Below, in pieces: positions 41,664-49,946 of a stretch of DNA of 64,000 nucleotides; positions within the stretch are counted from its first letter, which is position 1, and the number at the start of each line of letters is the position of its first letter. The notes below the pieces were generated by a model. That model had not been told where the DNA came from. It saw nothing but the letters and a program-made list of their open reading frames with translations, and ran no database searches. The position numbers were made by a program, and so were the translations under genes. Source of the DNA: Sphaerochaeta halotolerans (GTDB lineage Bacteria > Spirochaetota > Spirochaetia > Sphaerochaetales > Sphaerochaetaceae); the NCBI RefSeq assembly GCF_003429665.1, contig NZ_QUWK01000003.1, positions 62,001-126,000 on the forward strand, given 5' to 3'.

Positions 41664-42554
41664 ATGCGTATACGTGCATCAGTAATACTACTCGCTCTCA
41701 TAATCACTCCTTTCGTCTTGTTTGGAGGGGGGAATGCTGAACAGAATTCCAAGCCGATTGTCATGGTGAGCATTCTTCCCCATGCTTATTTTGTTGACCA
41801 AATTGCTGGTGATCTCGTGGATACGGCTGTGTTGGTTGGGGAGGGGCAGAATCCTCACTCCTATGAACCCTCTCCATCACAGATGGCTCAGTTGGCGAAG
41901 GCCAGTATCTGGATTCTCAGTGGAACAGATTTTGAACATGCCCTTAAAGACAAGGTTTCCAATCTTTATCCTAATCTTACCATTGTAGATGGGACAGAAG
42001 GGATGGTTTTTCGTTCTTTGGAAGAACATGACCATGAGGAAGAGGGAGAAGAAGATCTTATCCATGATCTGAACATTGATCGACATACTTGGCTTGGATG
42101 GGAACAGTCGAAGGTATTGGTGCACAACATTGCAGATGCATTGACTACCTACTTGGGGTTGCCTGAAGCGGTAGTGAACCAGCGTGCTGAGCAGTTTATT
42201 GCGCAGATTGATAAGGAGTTCACTTCGTTGAAAACAGGGCTCACAGATTTATCTGGCAGTACCGTCTTTGTCTATCATCCATCCTTTGGATATTTCCTTG
42301 ATTCGTTCGCCTTGCATCAGGAGGCTGTTGAAACAGGGGGAAAGGAACCCACAGCAAAGGACCTAGCCTTACTGATAGAGAGAGCACAAGCCGCTAAGGC
42401 TAACGTAATCTTCGTCCAGAAGCAATTCCCTGCTGCCAGTGCAGAGAAAGTCGCTCAAGTGGTAGGGGCGCATGTAGTAGCGCTCGATCCACTCGCCTAT
42501 GATTGGTTGGGTAATATCCGCTTGATGGGTAATGCCCTCTTGGAAAGTCTATGA
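41664..42554 (+). CDS. znuA: zinc-type ABC transporter substrate-binding protein (ZnuA-like)
   Basis: 296 aa with an N-terminal signal (MRIRASVILLALIITPFVLFGGGNA) that has no lipobox cysteine. Cluster A-I receptor with metal histidines in ILPHAYFVDQIAG, NPHSYEPSPSQ and DRHTWLGW, plus the late HPSFGYF and DPLAYDW sites. An acidic His-containing loop (EEHDHEEEGEED) fits zinc over manganese. Directly behind the Zur-type operator; stop overlaps znuC by four bases. Confidence 0.9.
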   Translation: MRIRASVILLALIITPFVLFGGGNAEQNSKPIVMVSILPHAYFVDQIAGDLVDTAVLVGEGQNPHSYEPSPSQMAQLAKASIWILSGTDFEHALKDKVSNLYPNLTIVDGTEGMVFRSLEEHDHEEEGEEDLIHDLNIDRHTWLGWEQSKVLVHNIADALTTYLGLPEAVVNQRAEQFIAQIDKEFTSLKTGLTDLSGSTVFVYHPSFGYFLDSFALHQEAVETGGKEPTAKDLALLIERAQAAKANVIFVQKQFPAASAEKVAQVVGAHVVALDPLAYDWLGNIRLMGNALLESL

Positions 42555-43324
42555 GTAGTGTACCTATTGCCCTCTCATTCCATGATGTTGCGTTCTCCTA
42601 TCCCAACTTGAAAGTGCTTGAGGATGTCTCCTTTCATTTTCATGTTGGAGAGTTCATTGCATTGGTAGGTCCGAACGGTTCGGGAAAGAGTACTTTGCTG
42701 AAATTGGTCCTTGGCCTGGAAGCCCCACAGGCGGGGACTATCAGCCTGCTCGGAGAGAATCCAAAAAAGAGCAGGGCTCTTGTGGGGTACGTACCCCAAC
42801 ACACCAGTTATGATTCCAATTTCCCAATTTCGGTCCTAGAAGTGGTGAGAATGGGTTGTGTTGATGCCACAAAAAGGGGAGGGAAAGCCAAGCAGACGGA
42901 GAAAGCGCTTAAGGCACTTAGGCAGGTTGAGCTCGAGCACCTTGCCGAGCGCCCTTACAATGCCCTGAGCGGGGGGCAAAGGCGACGCGTGTTGGTTGCC
43001 CGAGCCCTTTCCGCAGAGCCCATCATGCTGATCCTCGATGAGCCTGCTGCCAATCTGGATAAGGAGAGTGAGCAGAGACTCTATGCAACCCTGAGCAAGC
43101 TCAAGGGCTCAACTACCATCTTGATTGTTACCCATGATATGAGAGAGGTCTCACCTTTGATTGACCGGGTGTTTTGCATCGATGCCCACAAGGATGGGAA
43201 GATCGGCCGGACGGTGGTTCAGCATGCACTTGAAGATGAAGCGGAGGGTACAAGAAAACGAGTGCGTCATGATGTAGAGATACCTGGAGACTTCTGCCAT
43301 TACCCAAGGGAGGAGAATGTATGA
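42551..43324 (+). CDS. znuC: zinc ABC transporter ATPase (ZnuC-like)
   Basis: 257 aa. Walker A GPNGSGKSTLLKL, Q-loop VPQHTSYDSNFP, signature ALSGGQRRRVLVARAL, Walker B LILDEPAANLD and H-loop IVTHDMREV. A C-terminal tail of about 40 residues with several histidines may bind metal. Overlaps znuA and znuB by four bases each, so the four genes are translated together. Confidence 0.93.
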   Translation: MSSVPIALSFHDVAFSYPNLKVLEDVSFHFHVGEFIALVGPNGSGKSTLLKLVLGLEAPQAGTISLLGENPKKSRALVGYVPQHTSYDSNFPISVLEVVRMGCVDATKRGGKAKQTEKALKALRQVELEHLAERPYNALSGGQRRRVLVARALSAEPIMLILDEPAANLDKESEQRLYATLSKLKGSTTILIVTHDMREVSPLIDRVFCIDAHKDGKIGRTVVQHALEDEAEGTRKRVRHDVEIPGDFCHYPREENV

Positions 43325-44187
43325 GTGATCTTCTCGGATTCTTTTCAGCGCTGTTCAACCCTGATTTCCCCTTTGTGAGAAATGCGTTCTTTGCTGGATT
43401 GCTCTCTTCCGTCCTGTTTGGGGTATTGGGGTCTGTAGTTACCGTAAAACGGATAGCTGGTCTCGCCGGAGCCATCAGTCATGCGGTGCTTGGTGGAATC
43501 GGAATCGCTTTGTATCTCTCTGCCACTGGTTTGGTACCAAACCTGAGTCCGATGGTAGGTGCCATTATCTTTGCACTCCTCTCTGCCGCGATAATTGGGA
43601 CGGTTTCCCTCCATTCCAAGCAACGTGAGGACACGGTAATCCAAGCAATCTGGGCAATCGGGATGAGCATTGGTGTGCTGTTCATGGCAAAGACCCCTGG
43701 GTATACCGATCCATCAAGCTATCTCTTTGGCAATATCCTGCTCATTGCTTCCTCTGATTTGATTCTCCTTGCAATTCTTGATGTAGTGGTCATTGTCCTG
43801 GCTTGGAGATTTTATCCACAGATTGAGGCCTCTGCCTTTGACGAGGAATTTGCTCAGGTGAGGGGAATTCCCACCCAATTGGTGTTCCTGGCAATTCTCT
43901 CCATTACAGCAGTGGCTGTGGTACTGCTTCAGACGTTTGTGGGTATCGTAATGGTAATTGCCATGCTTACCCTCCCAGCGGGGACCGCAGGATACAATGC
44001 GAAGAACCTCGCCTCTATGATGGTCTTTGCCACCCTGTTTTCCTTTTTATTTTCCTTTGCAGGACTTGTGGTGGGTTGGGAATTTGATATCCCTGTTGGA
44101 GCAACCGTTGTTGTTATCGCAGGTTCGTTTTACCTGGGAAGATCAGCAGGTGGCATATTGAGGAAATGGAGGAAACACCATGACTAA
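43321..44187 (+). CDS. znuB: zinc ABC transporter permease (ZnuB-like)
   Basis: 288 aa, ABC-3 family permease with about eight helices (AFFAGLLSSVLFGVLGSVVTV, MVGAIIFALLSAAIIGTVSL, AIWAIGMSIGVLFMA, ILDVVVIVLAWRFYP, VFLAILSITAVAVVLLQTFVGIVMVIAMLTLPAGTAGY, MVFATLFSFLFSFAGLVV). Forms the membrane channel for ZnuA/ZnuC. The start overlaps the znuC stop by four bases, and its stop overlaps the Fur-family gene by eight. Confidence 0.93.
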   Translation: MSDLLGFFSALFNPDFPFVRNAFFAGLLSSVLFGVLGSVVTVKRIAGLAGAISHAVLGGIGIALYLSATGLVPNLSPMVGAIIFALLSAAIIGTVSLHSKQREDTVIQAIWAIGMSIGVLFMAKTPGYTDPSSYLFGNILLIASSDLILLAILDVVVIVLAWRFYPQIEASAFDEEFAQVRGIPTQLVFLAILSITAVAVVLLQTFVGIVMVIAMLTLPAGTAGYNAKNLASMMVFATLFSFLFSFAGLVVGWEFDIPVGATVVVIAGSFYLGRSAGGILRKWRKHHD

Positions 44188-44578
44188 GGCGCGAAAAGCT
44201 CTGCTGGAGCTGTTGAGAGAGAGCAAAGAGCCGATTAGTGCATCGATGCTGGGAGGAGATCCCTCTCTCCCGTTTGACCAAGCAACCATCTATCGCAACC
44301 TTCACTACCTGGAAGAACAAGGCTTCGCTGAATCATTCATCCTCCACTGCACCGAGCACGGCACCGAACGCTACTATAGCTATCGCAGTCGCAGTGAAGG
44401 AGTTCATCACCACTGGTTTCACTGTGAGAAATGCCATGCGTTCATCGACCTTGGGGGGTGTGTCTACCAAGAGCAGATGAAGGATTGGGAACAGCAGTAT
44501 GGATTTACCATCAACGACCATACCTTCTTTCTTACCGGTATCTGTGCCTCCTGTAAATCACAATCACTGCTTGAGTAA
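44180..44578 (+). CDS. zur: Fur-family metalloregulator, probably Zur
   Basis: 132 aa. The winged helix is at 1-70 (ARKALLELLRESKEPISASML, FDQATIYRNLHYLEEQGFAES) and the metal and dimer domain follows: EGVHHHWFHCEKCHAFIDLGGC supplies sensor histidines and the first zinc cysteine pair, GICASCKSQ the second. Placement at the end of a znuABC operon points to Zur rather than Fur or PerR. Probably represses its own operon at 41601-41619. No PerR-type asparagine/aspartate check is possible from sequence alone. Confidence 0.85.
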   Translation: MTKARKALLELLRESKEPISASMLGGDPSLPFDQATIYRNLHYLEEQGFAESFILHCTEHGTERYYSYRSRSEGVHHHWFHCEKCHAFIDLGGCVYQEQMKDWEQQYGFTINDHTFFLTGICASCKSQSLLE

Positions 44579-44626
44579 TGAGAAGAGTTGGAGCCGGTTG
44601 CTTACACCCATCTTGGCAATCTCTTG

Positions 44627-44783
44627 ATTCCCCAACGGAGCGAGAGGAAAGGAATCAGCAGGAAGGTTCCTCTCCCGAGAGAGTGCCGGGAAAGCAAGGT
44701 GAGATGCCCCGTCCCTTGGGGCGGAAAAGGAGGCAACGCCTCCTGAGTCCAGGGCTTGCCCTGGGGTATTGATACCTTTCATT
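44627..44783 (+). repeat. dispersed hairpin repeat, copy C (reference copy)
   Basis: Five consecutive inverted repeats: GAGAGGAA (44642-44649) with TTCCTCTC (44667-44674); CCCC (44707-44710) with GGGG (44718-44721); AGGAGGC (44728-44734) with GCCTCCT (44738-44744); CCAGGGC (44749-44755) with GCCCTGG (44758-44764); GGTAT (44765-44769) with ATACC (44772-44776). Between fur/zur and pyk, downstream of zur by 48 bases. Confidence 0.92.
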
Positions 44784-45148
44784 AATGATGCCATGGCTGG
44801 GATCTTGTGTATTGACTACATCCACGGGATGGGAGAGAGAAACACGTACCCAAGGGTGGATTATTAAGCATTCGGTTGCCCAAAAAAGGCTGAGTGAGGG
44901 TTGTTTCGCTGAGAAGTTGCTTGTGTTTATGTCATATTGCAATGTGCAGCCTCCCGATACTGCTGATACAGATGAGGCTGAAAACCAGTGAGACGGCAAT
45001 GAATAATGTGTCTGTTCATGCTTTCATGCTAGTACTTGGCTGTAGGAAAACAATCGCCTGGAGAGAGTATTCTCTTCACACCACGTGTGGGAATAATGCT
45101 TTACAAATCAGGGTGAATCACCTCATGATACTCATAGGAGGCAGGGAT
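44784..45148 (+). other. long untranslated region before pyk
   Basis: 365 bases with no convincing gene; the open frame that runs through it has no ribosome site or family match. CAGCCTC (44947-44953) pairs with GAGGCTG (44974-44980) around a 20-base loop, which may be a leader hairpin. A weak -35/-10 pair (TTTACA 45100-45105, CATGAT 45124-45129) lies close to the pyk ribosome site. Confidence 0.4.
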
Positions 45149-46582
45149 ATGACCTATACCAAGATTGTTGCCACATTGGGCCCAGCAAGTGAAACATATG
45201 AGATGATCAAAGCCATTTTGGAAGCAGGATGCCGTGTGATTAGGTTGAATTTCAGCCATGGGTCGCATGAAGAACAGCAAAAGCGGTTCGACTATGTCAG
45301 ACAGGCAAGCAAGGAATTAGGGTTTCCCGTAACAGCGTTCATGGACCTGCAAGGACCAAAGATCCGTCTTGGACAGCTGCAGGAAGAGATGTATGTGTTG
45401 CAAAAGGGAGAGAAACTTACCCTAACCACTGAACCTTGTGTGGGAACCAGAGAGCGTATCAGTATCGACTATCCGTACCTCCATGAAGAAATACAGGTAG
45501 GGCAACGCATCTTGATCAACGATGGATTGGTCTCTCTTGTCGTGGAAAACATAGAAGGGAACGATATTCATTGCTCCTTGCTAGAAGAGGGCGTTATCCT
45601 CCCAAGAAAAGGCGTAAACCTGCCAGAAGTCCCCTTGAGCCATCTGAGTTCGTTCACAGAAAAAGACAAGAGAGACTTGGATTTTGCCTTCAAGAACAAC
45701 CTTGACTATGTTGCACTCTCCTTCGTTCGTAGCGGGAAAGATGTCAAAGCCTTGAAAGAGCATATGATGGCATCTTACGGCAGAATCATTCCGGTTATCA
45801 GTAAGATTGAGAAACCGGAGGCTGTAACGAACCTGCAGGAAATCATGGATGAGTCAAGTGTAATCATGGTTGCCCGTGGAGACTTGGGGGTGGAAGCTCC
45901 TGCTGAGGAAGTCCCCCTGATGCAAAAAGCTATCATCAGATCGTGCATCGATCGGGGGCTTCCGGTCATTACCGCAACACAGATGCTGGAATCGATGATG
46001 CACAACCCCAAGCCCACCAGGGCTGAGACCAATGATGTGGCAAATGCAGTGTTGGATGGGACGAGCGCAGTGATGCTCAGTGGGGAAACTGCTGCAGGGG
46101 AGTACCCCTTGCAGGCAGTGACCATCATGAGTCGAATTGCCAGTTTGGCTGAGCGTAGTGATGTATTTCAAAAGCAGGTTTTCAACCAGATCAGCATGCT
46201 GGACCCAGAGCGAAAGATTACAACCACTGAAGCTGTGGGGCTTGCAACCCGTGAACTTTCTCTCTCGGTAGGGGCAACGTTCATTGCATGTTTCACCCAA
46301 ACGGGTTCTACTGCACGGTTGATTGCCAAATTCCGACCCTCAGTTCCAATCATTGCATTTTCTCCCTTGCCCGAGGTGGTTACCTACCTTGCCATGAGCT
46401 GGGGAGTCACCCCGATTCTTATCGATCAACTTGCAAGTGTGGATGAGCTGCTTGCCTATGCTCCGACATATCTCCAGAAACAGGGATTGGTACAACAAGG
46501 AGATACCGTAGTAATTACTGCCGGAGTTCCTGTAGGCAGTAGTGGGAAGACCAATATGATCAAGGTCGTAGAGATTGAATAG
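45149..46582 (+). CDS. pyk: pyruvate kinase
   Basis: 477 aa, typical bacterial length without the C-terminal PEP-utiliser extension. Motifs: TKIVATLGPASETYEMI, VIRLNFSHGSHEE, FMDLQGPKIRLG, the catalytic lysine in VISKIEKPEAV, MVARGDLGVEAP and ITATQMLESMMHNPKPTRAE. Makes pyruvate and ATP from PEP in glycolysis. ATG 45149 is set by AGGAGG at 45136-45141; the frame is open for 85 more codons upstream without support. Confidence 0.96.
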   Translation: MTYTKIVATLGPASETYEMIKAILEAGCRVIRLNFSHGSHEEQQKRFDYVRQASKELGFPVTAFMDLQGPKIRLGQLQEEMYVLQKGEKLTLTTEPCVGTRERISIDYPYLHEEIQVGQRILINDGLVSLVVENIEGNDIHCSLLEEGVILPRKGVNLPEVPLSHLSSFTEKDKRDLDFAFKNNLDYVALSFVRSGKDVKALKEHMMASYGRIIPVISKIEKPEAVTNLQEIMDESSVIMVARGDLGVEAPAEEVPLMQKAIIRSCIDRGLPVITATQMLESMMHNPKPTRAETNDVANAVLDGTSAVMLSGETAAGEYPLQAVTIMSRIASLAERSDVFQKQVFNQISMLDPERKITTTEAVGLATRELSLSVGATFIACFTQTGSTARLIAKFRPSVPIIAFSPLPEVVTYLAMSWGVTPILIDQLASVDELLAYAPTYLQKQGLVQQGDTVVITAGVPVGSSGKTNMIKVVEIE

Positions 46583-46589
46583 ATTGTAA

Positions 46590-46616
46590 AAGGCTGGTGC
46601 AAAAAGCACTGGCCTT
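46590..46616. terminator. terminator between pyk and the outer-membrane protein gene
   Basis: AAGGCTGGTGC (46590-46600) pairs with GCACTGGCCTT (46606-46616), with two wobble pairs and an AAAAA loop. The minus strand continues with TTTTAC, so it probably serves both convergent genes. Confidence 0.6.
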
Positions 46617-46619
46617 CCT

Positions 46620-47369
46620 TCACTGCAATTGTGGCCTGAACGAGATGGTGGCACCGATGCTCAATGCTCTTCCTTCATGGTCAAACAGATCAAGTGCCCT
46701 GATATCAAGGCCGAAGTAGGTAGCGGTAAGGAATTCAACGGGAAGCAGGCGTAGGGCAACGTTGACCAACCCCCTGTCTCCGGCGTTTCCAGCAGACGGG
46801 GTGGTGCTATAACTGACATTGCCGAAGTCCAAGAGGAAATCTACCTTTTCCTTGAATACTTCAGGGAAAAAAGGTGTTTGGAAACCAAGGGCAAAATCAA
46901 TATTGCTGGTCATGGGCTTTTTGAAAGTGTATCCGAGGCGAAGCGTTGTCTTGGAAGGGAGGTCCATGATGGAACTTGCGAAGGTGGAAGCCACATAGAG
47001 TTGGGCAGATAGTTTGTTCGTGTTTGATACCCCACTGACTTGAGCAAGCACCCCTGCAGCAAAACTGGTGGTCTCTCGCTTTGTAAACCTCCACTTTCCA
47101 TTGAGCAGAAGATCAATATCATTCCCAATATCGACTGCAAAACTGGATTCAACGGTGTCGGAGAACGACAAAAGGATTGAAGGTATATGGATGACCTTGC
47201 CACTTGTGATGGTAGCTGAATATGCAGTAGTAACTGAGCTGTGTACCTCACTGGGAGCAACTTCAGCACTCGGAACTACGATGTAGCCCGAACTTCCACC
47301 CAAGGTTGTGCTGCCGAATATTGGCACAAGAAAGATGCATAGTAGGGTAAAAAGCACTGTTCGTTTCAT
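46620..47369 (-). CDS. exported outer-membrane-type protein, unknown function
   Basis: 249 aa with a signal peptide (MKRTVLFTLLCIFLVPIFG) and, after a GYIVVPSAEV stretch, regular beta strands with aromatic edges throughout (FAAGVLAQVSGV, TTLRLGYTFKKP, NIDFALGFQTPFF). This suggests a small beta-barrel. No named family recognised. Its own unit: a hairpin follows it and a diguanylate cyclase gene lies upstream on the same strand at 47411, 41 bases away, so they may be co-transcribed. Confidence 0.6.
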   Translation of the reverse strand: MKRTVLFTLLCIFLVPIFGSTTLGGSSGYIVVPSAEVAPSEVHSSVTTAYSATITSGKVIHIPSILLSFSDTVESSFAVDIGNDIDLLLNGKWRFTKRETTSFAAGVLAQVSGVSNTNKLSAQLYVASTFASSIMDLPSKTTLRLGYTFKKPMTSNIDFALGFQTPFFPEVFKEKVDFLLDFGNVSYSTTPSAGNAGDRGLVNVALRLLPVEFLTATYFGLDIRALDLFDHEGRALSIGATISFRPQLQ

Positions 47370-47410
47370 AGAAGCCTCCTAGCACAGGATGCCTAGAGAT
47401 TGTCTCTGGG

Positions 47411-49084
47411 TCAAGTAACTGAAGCAGGTTGTTTCATGGAATGCTTGCATGCATACATTGCTTCATCTGCACGTCCCACACATTGATGGAACCGGTCTTT
47501 TCTCTTTGGAATGTATCGGTCAAATCCCACTGCCACAAAGTAGTGAAGCTTGTTCCCAAAGGGAAAGGGGGAGAGAATCCTGTCTGCCAGTTTCTGCATT
47601 TCCTCTTCTGATACATCGCTGATAAGGGCAATGAACTCGTCTCCTCCGTAGCGGTAGATCTTTGCTCGAAAAGGGAGAAGCTTTTGTAACCGTCGTGCAA
47701 AATCCCTCAAGACCAAGTCTCCCTGAGTATGTCCTTGTGTGTCATTGATTTTCTTCAGGTCATTGACGTCCATCATAAGGATTCCCAGCACTTGCTTGTC
47801 CTTTGATGTCTGGATTCGTGAGACTTCTCTGTCGTAAGCTGCTCGATTTCCTACCTCGGTCAGTGCATCGCTGTAGGCAAGGCTAAGAAGAAGCTGCTCC
47901 TTGCAAATCGACTTTGTCTTGATTCTCATCAAGGTGGCACTACGCCAGAACAGCACTACTGCGGAGGCTGCCATGCCAAAATGGAGAATGACAGCACTAT
48001 CCAACGAGATGCCAAGGATGAGCAGGATTACTTCAGCGAGGATGGATGAGAGCAGCAACCCCATCGCAACCAAGAAGGACCTTAGGTCTTGGTTGCCCCT
48101 GTAATATTCAACGAACAAAAGCGTGAAAAGCGAAAGGAGGAAGAGCGCCAAGAAAACCCCGCAAGGTAAGAGCAGGTCGGTGTATTGCGTGATACCAAAG
48201 AGTTGCAGAGCACCTCCCAAAACATAGATGGAAGCGAAAAAATACGAGATGTACAAGAATGGCGTTACCCATTTTCCTACTGGGTAGGAGTGGATGATAT
48301 AATTGACCAAGAATAGGGGAAGCAGGAAAAGAGCAGCAAAACTGAGATTCATCGGGAGAGCGGGATTCCTGAAGAGTAAGAATTTGCTGGGAGTCTGGCT
48401 GAAAACCCAACCGCCAAGGGCAAGGAGAACCAAGCCAAAGTAGAAGAAGCTCTTTCTTTCCTCATCTGTCTGGATTGAGAGAGAGAAGAGGAGAACCAAA
48501 AAACCAATCAAGAGAAGCGAGAACCCATAGAAGAGAGACGGCCACTCTCGTAGTTCATGAAAAAGCAGATCAGTCTTGGTCCCGTTGTAGACCGGTTTGA
48601 AATGTCCTGCAAATGAATTGTTGGATGTATAGCCGAATGTAATGGTCAACTCGCCTCCAAGATGCGCTTCCTCGAGACGTATGAAATGGGTGTAAGTACC
48701 TCCAAAAACAGGGACTGCCCACCCTTTTTGTGGCCCTTCAAAGCTATAGAGTGCTTCATCATTTACCTTCACCGAGACGCTCGCCATGCTGGAATTGAAC
48801 GCGATGGTTCTCCCCTCAGCAGGAAGTTGTGAGGGAATGGTGTAGTGCAGCGTAATCACCTTGTCCTTAACAGGTTTTGGCAGCGAGTAGGGAAGGGTGA
48901 TTTCTTCAGCAAACGTCTGGCCATCGATTTCGATAGTCCATGCCGTATCCCATGAGGTCACCTTTCCATCAAAGAGCGGTTCAGTTTCCAGGAATGAATC
49001 GTAGTAGAGGGCCATGATGAATACAATCAAGACCAGGGCAAGTACAATTCTCTGAACATGGTTTTCACGTGAGAATGCAGCCAT
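47411..49084 (-). CDS. membrane diguanylate cyclase with extracytoplasmic sensor (GGDEF)
   Basis: 557 aa. One N-terminal helix (IVLALVLIVFIMALYY), a beta-rich sensor of about 150 residues outside the membrane (7TMR-DISM-like: WTIEIDGQTFAEEITLPYSLPKPV), about seven helices (residues 190-390), and a C-terminal GGDEF domain with DALTEVGNRAAYDRE, MMDVNDLKKINDTQGHTQGD and the intact active site RYGGDEFIALI. It should make c-di-GMP in response to an outside signal. Upstream of it lies the NYN gene, 22 bases away on the same strand. Confidence 0.9.
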   Translation of the reverse strand: MAAFSRENHVQRIVLALVLIVFIMALYYDSFLETEPLFDGKVTSWDTAWTIEIDGQTFAEEITLPYSLPKPVKDKVITLHYTIPSQLPAEGRTIAFNSSMASVSVKVNDEALYSFEGPQKGWAVPVFGGTYTHFIRLEEAHLGGELTITFGYTSNNSFAGHFKPVYNGTKTDLLFHELREWPSLFYGFSLLLIGFLVLLFSLSIQTDEERKSFFYFGLVLLALGGWVFSQTPSKFLLFRNPALPMNLSFAALFLLPLFLVNYIIHSYPVGKWVTPFLYISYFFASIYVLGGALQLFGITQYTDLLLPCGVFLALFLLSLFTLLFVEYYRGNQDLRSFLVAMGLLLSSILAEVILLILGISLDSAVILHFGMAASAVVLFWRSATLMRIKTKSICKEQLLLSLAYSDALTEVGNRAAYDREVSRIQTSKDKQVLGILMMDVNDLKKINDTQGHTQGDLVLRDFARRLQKLLPFRAKIYRYGGDEFIALISDVSEEEMQKLADRILSPFPFGNKLHYFVAVGFDRYIPKRKDRFHQCVGRADEAMYACKHSMKQPASVT

Positions 49085-49106
49085 TCGGATTCCTTTTTGT
49101 TAGTTT

Positions 49107-49898
49107 CTAATTAGGGAGCCTCCGAATTTCAGGATGTCCCTTCTCATTGATTTTACGCTCGATATAGTTTTCTTTCTCCAGTTTTGAGAGCAGGTTTCCA
49201 AGACTGTGATAACTACTTCGTTCAATCATCCGACTCTTATCCATCTGGTGGAATTTCACACCCACATAGCTTACCAGCTGCCAGCTGTCTGGGTCAAAGG
49301 AATCTACTACCCGTTTCATGAGCGTCTCCACCTGTTTGTCCATCTTCTTGGTATGAATAATCTCAGCAGGTTTTTCTTCTATTTTTGCTTTTGAATGGCT
49401 GCTGCTTTTCGGTTCATCTGCTTTCGGTTTATTCATGAATGATTCAATAATCAGGATTTCATCACAACAGTTGTTGAAAATGGGTTTGTCGCTTACCATT
49501 TCTTTGGTTACCAGATAGACTTCCTTGCCGTATTTACGCAACGCCTCCATAATGACAGTGAAGTCACTGTCACTGGTAATGAAGACATAGCGGTCTATGA
49601 CCGGTGTGTTGACGATGATGGTTTCCAATGCCTCGAGGCTGATGATCAAGTCAGCACGATTCTTGTAGTTTGTGGTGATGGAAGGGGTATCTCTGATGGT
49701 GAAGTTGTATTCTGCCAACTGTTTTTCCAGTTTTTTAATGGAAGAGGAATTTCCACAAGCCATCTTGATGACAAAAACATTCTCTTCCTCGGGAGAGTCA
49801 TTGTGTTGGAGCGTCAGTTCCTCAAAGAGCGGTTTAAGATCCAACCCTGAAGGAATATTCTCCAAGTCGATGTAAATTGCATTGTTTTTTCTCCGCAT
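49107..49898 (-). CDS. NYN-domain ribonuclease-like protein with OST-HTH/LOTUS tail
   Basis: 263 aa. N-terminal NYN domain (PIN-like nuclease fold) with the acidic residues in IYIDLENIP, RADLIISLEAL and FITSDSDFTVIMEALRKYGKEV. After a charged linker (160-190), the C-terminal OST-HTH/LOTUS-like domain is at 190-260 (VDSFDPDSWQLVSYVGVKFHQMDKSRMIERSSYHSLGNLLSKLEKENYIERK). NYN plus LOTUS proteins bind RNA in many organisms. ATG 49898 follows GGAGG; five further codons upstream have no support. Next gene downstream is the GGDEF protein, which hints at, but does not prove, a shared c-di-GMP or RNA role. Confidence 0.8.
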   Translation of the reverse strand: MRRKNNAIYIDLENIPSGLDLKPLFEELTLQHNDSPEEENVFVIKMACGNSSSIKKLEKQLAEYNFTIRDTPSITTNYKNRADLIISLEALETIIVNTPVIDRYVFITSDSDFTVIMEALRKYGKEVYLVTKEMVSDKPIFNNCCDEILIIESFMNKPKADEPKSSSHSKAKIEEKPAEIIHTKKMDKQVETLMKRVVDSFDPDSWQLVSYVGVKFHQMDKSRMIERSSYHSLGNLLSKLEKENYIERKINEKGHPEIRRLPN

Positions 49899-49946
49899 AG
49901 ACCCTCCATGCATTACTATACAACACCTTAAGAGTACACGGAAGTA

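Noticed and set aside
44564-44794. Minus-strand frame beginning MKGINTPGQALD that recurs at 37.3 and 53.2 kb
   Set aside because: It is the reverse reading of the dispersed hairpin repeat. It has no ribosome site, its ends vary between copies, and the DNA structure, not the peptide, is what is conserved.
44894-45148. 85 extra codons in front of pyruvate kinase
   Set aside because: No ribosome site at the upstream starts and no family match; AGGAGG fixes ATG 45149.
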